Source: Jeotgalibacillus proteolyticus
Lineage (GTDB): Bacteria; Bacillota; Bacilli; Bacillales; Jeotgalibacillaceae
Direction of reading: 5' to 3'
Assembly (NCBI RefSeq): GCF_002926065.1
Contig: NZ_PREZ01000009.1
Coordinates: forward strand, 1-64,000
Length of the DNA: 64,000 nt
In this document: positions 59,967-64,000 of the stretch, piece after piece
Position numbering within the stretch: the stretch's first letter is position 1
Layout: each line of letters opens with the position of its first letter
Program-made: the position numbers and the translations under genes
Notes under the pieces: model-generated
Seen by the model: the letters and a program-made list of their open reading frames with translations, nothing else
What the model was told of the DNA's origin: nothing
Databases searched by the model: none

Positions 59967-60953
59967 ATGAGTATTTCAATGTACAGAAAAAAGATTCAAA
60001 ATTTAGAAAAAGTTTTGGCTGATTTTGATAAAGGAATAAGTAAAGAACAGAAAAATATAAGTGATGCTATGAAAGCCATCAGTAGGACCAAGAATCAAAG
60101 TACTATAAGGATTAAACAGAAAGCTGTTTTAAAAGCCCAAAAAAAGATTGGTGACTTGAGAGATGATAAAGCTAAAGCAATGAAAGCTTATAATGTCACT
60201 TTAGGGAATTTGCAGACTCTTGAAAAAAGAGAGAAGAAAAAGGTGAACCGTGAAGAACTAAAACACGTTAAGGCTATTACCTCTGAGCTCTCTAAACAAG
60301 AAAGAATAGGACAAAGTTTGAATAACACTATAAATGTCAATTTTCAGGATGTACCCGAACAGATTAATGTTCTTTTCTTAGCTTCAAACCCTGTCGGTGA
60401 AGGGCAGCTAAGATTAGATGTAGAAATACGTTCGATTCAAGAGAAAATTCGTGCTTCTCAATACCGTGACTCAATTACTTTACATTCTCGTTGGGCTGTA
60501 AGGTCTAGTGATCTTCTTCAAGCAATTAATGAAGTAAAGCCTCATATTATACATTTTAGTGGGCATGGGTCACCGGATCATGACATCATTTTAGAGACAA
60601 CTGAGGGTGGGCTGAGTTTCTTATCTAAAGAAAAGGTAGCTCTATTGATGAAAACTATGTCTGCCTCAATTAAATTAGTGGTTTTTAATAATTGCTTTTC
60701 TAATGGACAGGCTGAAATGGTGACAGAGCATGTAGATTTTGCTATTGGAATGAATGAGGCGATCCTCGATAAAGCAGCTGAAGCATTTGCAGCACAATTC
60801 TATTCTGCTCTTGGATTTGGGTATTCTGTCCAAAAATCTTTTGAACAGGGTAAACTTGCTCTAAGCTTGGAAGGAATTGAAGGTCATGAAATACCCGAAA
60901 TTTATTCAAAAAAAGGATTAAATGCTAATGAGTATATTTTGGTAAAACCTTAA
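59967..60953 (+). CDS. CHAT-domain caspase-like protease with N-terminal coiled coil
   Basis: 328 aa, ATG behind GGGGGGAGAGG. A Lys-rich coiled coil (about 1-115), then a CHAT domain: INVLFLASNPVGEG, RWAVRSSDLLQAINEVKP, catalytic His200 in HFSGHG and Cys243 in FNNCFS. The dyad is complete. CHAT proteases act in several bacterial immunity systems (for example Craspase and gasdermin-linked systems). No gasdermin or TPR partner is adjacent; the next operon begins 330 bases on. It could be an effector of that operon or a stand-alone system. Confidence 0.78.
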   Translation: MSISMYRKKIQNLEKVLADFDKGISKEQKNISDAMKAISRTKNQSTIRIKQKAVLKAQKKIGDLRDDKAKAMKAYNVTLGNLQTLEKREKKKVNREELKHVKAITSELSKQERIGQSLNNTINVNFQDVPEQINVLFLASNPVGEGQLRLDVEIRSIQEKIRASQYRDSITLHSRWAVRSSDLLQAINEVKPHIIHFSGHGSPDHDIILETTEGGLSFLSKEKVALLMKTMSASIKLVVFNNCFSNGQAEMVTEHVDFAIGMNEAILDKAAEAFAAQFYSALGFGYSVQKSFEQGKLALSLEGIEGHEIPEIYSKKGLNANEYILVKP

Positions 60954-61285
60954 CATCATTATTAGAACAACATTAACATATATGTTGATGTTGTTTTTGT
61001 CTTATGTGTTAGTAATGTACGTTTAAGATATATAGTTTTTGAAATAAGTTTTGATAGAAAAATTAATTAAAAAGAAGAAGGTTTTCACCTTCTTCGATTT
61101 AAAATCAGAAACCATCGTTTTTGATAAACTAATTTCGATTACTATTAAGCTAGATGGTAATAATCATTAAGAGGAATATAATGTAATTATTTTTATGTAT
61201 TCAATACACATAAAGAGTATAATTAACTATGTAGTAGATCCTTAGACACATAAAAATAATTTATTCCTAGAGGTGATTAAAAATT
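60954..61285. other. Intergenic region with two hairpins
   Basis: A 15-bp near-perfect stem (60966-60980 with 60981-60995) followed by T's ends the CHAT gene. A second hairpin (GAAGAAGGT at 61074-61082, ACCTTCTTC at 61087-61095) follows. The rest is AT-rich and likely holds the promoter of the next operon. Confidence 0.6.
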
Positions 61286-62563
61286 ATGAATAAACGTGAA
61301 AAATTAGCACTCAGAAGTCATGATATAACAATTGGTTTAGGCAACAAACAAGTTCCTGAGTTTGAAATAATAACAGAGATAGGAAATATGATTAAACTGG
61401 CATTAAATATACGGGGGCTTCCAATGATCCCTTACGAGACTCTAAAAATGGCGGCATACCATTTTTTAGATATTACTCCTCATATGTGTAAGAGTATAGT
61501 GGAGAATCTAGGAGAGATTGAGTTTGTAAAGATATCTTCAGAAGGAAAAGAAATTAAAGGCGTTTTACCTACTGTCCCTTTTTATGATGATATATATGAG
61601 GGCGTGGGCGAATTTGCTGAAACAAAAAAAATTAATGAAACAGAACAACTCGCAGTAACTATACTTGAGAAGCTAACAACCTCTCCAGTGAGCTCTTCTA
61701 CAATTTATGAACTTGGCGCTGAGAGAAAGTTAGTGCAACGTAATTTATATATTGGTGAACAAGGAAACTATATCATTAATAAGAGAAGTAGAGGAAAGGA
61801 TATATTATTAAGCCCCGTATATTTTTCGGAAAATGCCGATTTATTCTCTGATCTTGTTGCAAAATCCGGTGCGAAGAGTGTCCAAAAGATATTAAAATTA
61901 ATTAAACAGGCCCAGGGAATTCCTTTACATATTGTTGAACAGCAGAAAGAAATACAAGGAGTTAAACTTACTGAAGCTGAAATAAATCTTTTAAAGAGTT
62001 TGGCTCACGATAGTATTATAAAGCCACCATCGATAAAAACTTCTCATGCAGGTCAGAATTATTTCCTGTTTACTCCTAAGCCGGGGAATGCTCGTTTAAG
62101 TCCAACAAAAAGAGAAGTCTACGAAAGAGCAATGGCACTTGTGTCAGCAGTAAGACAAGGACAATACCTACCAAAGAAATTTGCTATTAGAAACCCTCCT
62201 GCTATACTCAGGAAATTAAAAAATGATTATGAAATTGGTGCAAGTACTGAAGCGCTTGAACAATATAGACAATTAACTGTATTAAGAGTAGGAAAACTTG
62301 TAACTACCCCATCTGGATGGCACAAATTTAAATTAATTGATACAGAAGAAAATATTGAAGCTATAAATTTGGCTTTAGAGCTAGTATCTGTGGGTGAAGG
62401 CCAAGGACTAGAAGTTGATGATCAAATGAGGCTGGCAATAAATCAAGGTCAGACATATGTTGAATCATTAATAAGTGCAGTTAAATTAAAAGAAAGTACG
62501 AATGTAGCACTTTCTGAAGAACATCAGGAAGAAGTAGATAATATATTTTTAGGTGGTGTTTAA
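61286..62563 (+). CDS. Unknown protein with winged-helix-like segments, first of a three-gene operon
   Basis: 425 aa, ATG behind AGAGGTG. Mostly helical. Segments such as ETEQLAVTILEKLTTSPVSS and PPAILRKLKNDYEIGASTEAL look like winged helices, and the repeat of helix-helix-hairpin units suggests a multi-domain DNA- or protein-binding adaptor. No catalytic motif and no membrane segment. Not recognised. Its end overlaps the next gene by about 8-11 bases, so they are co-translated, and a kinase follows. Confidence 0.6.
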   Translation: MNKREKLALRSHDITIGLGNKQVPEFEIITEIGNMIKLALNIRGLPMIPYETLKMAAYHFLDITPHMCKSIVENLGEIEFVKISSEGKEIKGVLPTVPFYDDIYEGVGEFAETKKINETEQLAVTILEKLTTSPVSSSTIYELGAERKLVQRNLYIGEQGNYIINKRSRGKDILLSPVYFSENADLFSDLVAKSGAKSVQKILKLIKQAQGIPLHIVEQQKEIQGVKLTEAEINLLKSLAHDSIIKPPSIKTSHAGQNYFLFTPKPGNARLSPTKREVYERAMALVSAVRQGQYLPKKFAIRNPPAILRKLKNDYEIGASTEALEQYRQLTVLRVGKLVTTPSGWHKFKLIDTEENIEAINLALELVSVGEGQGLEVDDQMRLAINQGQTYVESLISAVKLKESTNVALSEEHQEEVDNIFLGGV

Positions 62564-63647
62564 AATTATTAAAGACAAGGGTTTGAAACTGAAATTGTTA
62601 AAGTACTATGTAGCAAATGAATGGTTCCCTCATATGGAAGCAGAAATTTATTTTGAAGAGGGTGTATCTTTCAAAAGGAAGGTAGTAACTGATCTCGATA
62701 CAGTGGCATTAATACCATCTAACTTTGGAGAACTTAGTTTTTTAATAGGAGATTGTAAAACACTTAAAAATCAATCTCCTATTACTAGGTCTCTTTGGCT
62801 AAGTGGACTTATGGGATTACTAAATGCCGAAAAAGGGATAGTTCTTCTCACTAAAGAAATTGAAAGAGACCATAAACAATTATCTTCTAATATGAATGTG
62901 AATTTACTGTCCGAAAAGGATTTTGAAATTCTTTCAAATAAAACATCTCCAAATTATAAATTAGTAAACAGTGCCTTATGTGATGGTGATATTTGGGATA
63001 AATATTTTGATTTACATAAGAGGTACCCAAATCTAGAAAAAGCAATAAAATTTGTGAAAAATGAGTTTTGGAATATTTCAGATGACAAATTAAAACTTAG
63101 AAAGACACTGTACAAGATTAGGGAGATTCGAAGAGAACTTAATCCAGATAATTCTGAGCATGTAGCCCTTCTCATTGATTTGATTTCTCTATTTTCAATA
63201 GCTTTAAATAGGGTTACTTTGGATATTTTTAATCAATACCTTCTTCCGGAAACTAAGGAGAACTTATCGAGAGAATTAAAAATATGGCTATGGGGAGGGA
63301 TGGATCAATATTTATATTGGAATAAGCTATACCAAATAGCTAGCAATAAAGGGAATGATGATGAAATTGAACTTCCAGAATGGGAGGTATTTGTCCAATT
63401 AATTAGGCAATTCTTAGAAGAACCTTATTCAACTTCAAGAGTCCCTTTGTTACTCAGAGAATTAGCCTTTGAAACAATGGCTACAGATAAAAGTACTTAT
63501 GAATTGTCTAGACAATTAGCCAATAAATATAGTCAATCTGGTAAATTCGCCATAATGATTGCTTCATACGTGTGTAAGGCGGCATTGTTACCAAAGGATT
63601 TTGATTTAATTATAGGTGAAAAATTAATGAAACTTCAATCTGTTTAA
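62553..63647 (+). CDS. PD-(D/E)XK nuclease-like protein, unknown
   Basis: 364 aa from GTG at 62553 or the GTG three bases later; both lie in the end of the previous gene. The N-terminal third has the strand pattern VVTDLDTVALIPSNF, then LSFLIGDCKTLKNQ and RSLWLSGLMGLL. That is the D...(D/E)xK arrangement of restriction-endonuclease-like folds (Asp in DLDT, Asp-Cys-Lys in GDCK). The rest is helical with no known motif. Paired with an adaptor and a kinase, an anti-phage role is plausible. Confidence 0.55.
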   Translation: MVFKIIKDKGLKLKLLKYYVANEWFPHMEAEIYFEEGVSFKRKVVTDLDTVALIPSNFGELSFLIGDCKTLKNQSPITRSLWLSGLMGLLNAEKGIVLLTKEIERDHKQLSSNMNVNLLSEKDFEILSNKTSPNYKLVNSALCDGDIWDKYFDLHKRYPNLEKAIKFVKNEFWNISDDKLKLRKTLYKIREIRRELNPDNSEHVALLIDLISLFSIALNRVTLDIFNQYLLPETKENLSRELKIWLWGGMDQYLYWNKLYQIASNKGNDDEIELPEWEVFVQLIRQFLEEPYSTSRVPLLLRELAFETMATDKSTYELSRQLANKYSQSGKFAIMIASYVCKAALLPKDFDLIIGEKLMKLQSV

Positions 63648-63817
63648 ATAAAGATTACAAACGAATTTTGCTGGCCGAAAAACCAATAACACACTTCTGA
63701 TTTGCCTATCACATTACAAATATCTGAGCGATTTACTGTATATTCAGAATGAAACAACCATTCTCATTTAACATTACTAAAATATAAATTTAAATATATT
63801 TATTAGGAGAATCGTTA

Positions 63818-64000
63818 ATGGCAAACCTTGTTGAGTTTGAAGCAATTAGAAAACAATTTATACTTGTTAAGTCTTTGGGAAGTGGCGGTACTGGGGATAC
63901 ATTTCTTTTAAAAGATGAAACAACCGAAATGCTTTTTGCATTTAAAAAATATGTTCCTAAGGATTCGAATTATATAGATGAATATTATGAACGCTTTGTT
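63818..64000 (+). CDS. Protein kinase-like protein, N-terminus only (runs off the window)
   Basis: 61 residues visible from ATG 63818 behind TTAGGAGA. VKSLGSGGTGDTFLLKD is a glycine-rich loop and MLFAFKKYVP holds the VAIK-type lysine, so this is the start of a Ser/Thr-kinase-like domain. Catalytic loop and C-terminus lie outside. Same strand and 170 bases after the nuclease-like gene. Kinases of this sort occur in several defence systems. Confidence 0.7.
   Translation, partial: MANLVEFEAIRKQFILVKSLGSGGTGDTFLLKDETTEMLFAFKKYVPKDSNYIDEYYERFV

Overview
The window looks like part of a large conjugative plasmid, or a plasmid-like mobile region, from a low-GC Gram-positive bacterium of the Bacillaceae, probably halotolerant. 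The evidence is strong AGGAGG-type ribosome sites, frequent TTG and GTG starts, two ParA partition loci, a primase-type replication initiator, and a Tcp-type (pCW3/ICEBs1-like) type IV secretion operon. No rRNA, tRNA or CRISPR array was seen.

Layout. 1-7.1 kb: a RadC-like JAB protein, three CNNM/CorC-type metal exporters (two are tandem paralogues behind a MerR regulator) and a Na/Ca-type exchanger. 7.1-11.1 kb: a DUF2935 protein and small plasmid genes, including a frameshifted zinc-ribbon gene and a protein that reads as four ribbon-helix-helix (RHH) modules in one chain. 11.2-19.9 kb: a MerR/coiled-coil protein, partition locus 1 (minus strand), a Kiwa-like anti-phage pair, partition locus 2 with palindromic iterons, then the rep gene. 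The rep gene is preceded by what looks like an antisense-RNA copy-control module with an attenuator. 19.9-33.2 kb: nested inverted repeats, a 309-nt tract almost without C, then a conjugation operon from coupling protein to peptidoglycan hydrolase. 33.2-34.8 kb: a broken Cas4-like gene and a MazF-like toxin. 35-39 kb: a copper-type module (YdhK lipoprotein, beta-propeller lipoprotein, two-component system, Csp copper-storage protein).

39.3-58.7 kb is the most striking part. Two XRE+TPR regulators, one facing a divergent 41-codon exported-peptide gene (Phr/PapR-like quorum-sensing arrangement), border a biosynthetic cluster organised around a type II ketosynthase / chain-length-factor pair. 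It also encodes two ACPs, KR (FabG), two hotdog dehydratase-like proteins (one with the catalytic His replaced by Asp), ER (FabI), AcpS, a BtrH-like cysteine acyltransferase, an acyl-AMP ligase, an aminotransferase, a SagB-type oxidoreductase, a class II aldolase and alpha/beta hydrolases. I read this as a highly reducing type II polyketide or dedicated fatty-acid pathway making an amino- or amide-bearing lipid under peptide control. The product cannot be named from sequence.

58.7-64 kb: a serine resolvase with a three-subsite res region, a CHAT-domain caspase-like protease, and an operon of an unknown protein, a PD-(D/E)XK-like protein and a protein kinase cut by the window edge. This looks like a defence island.
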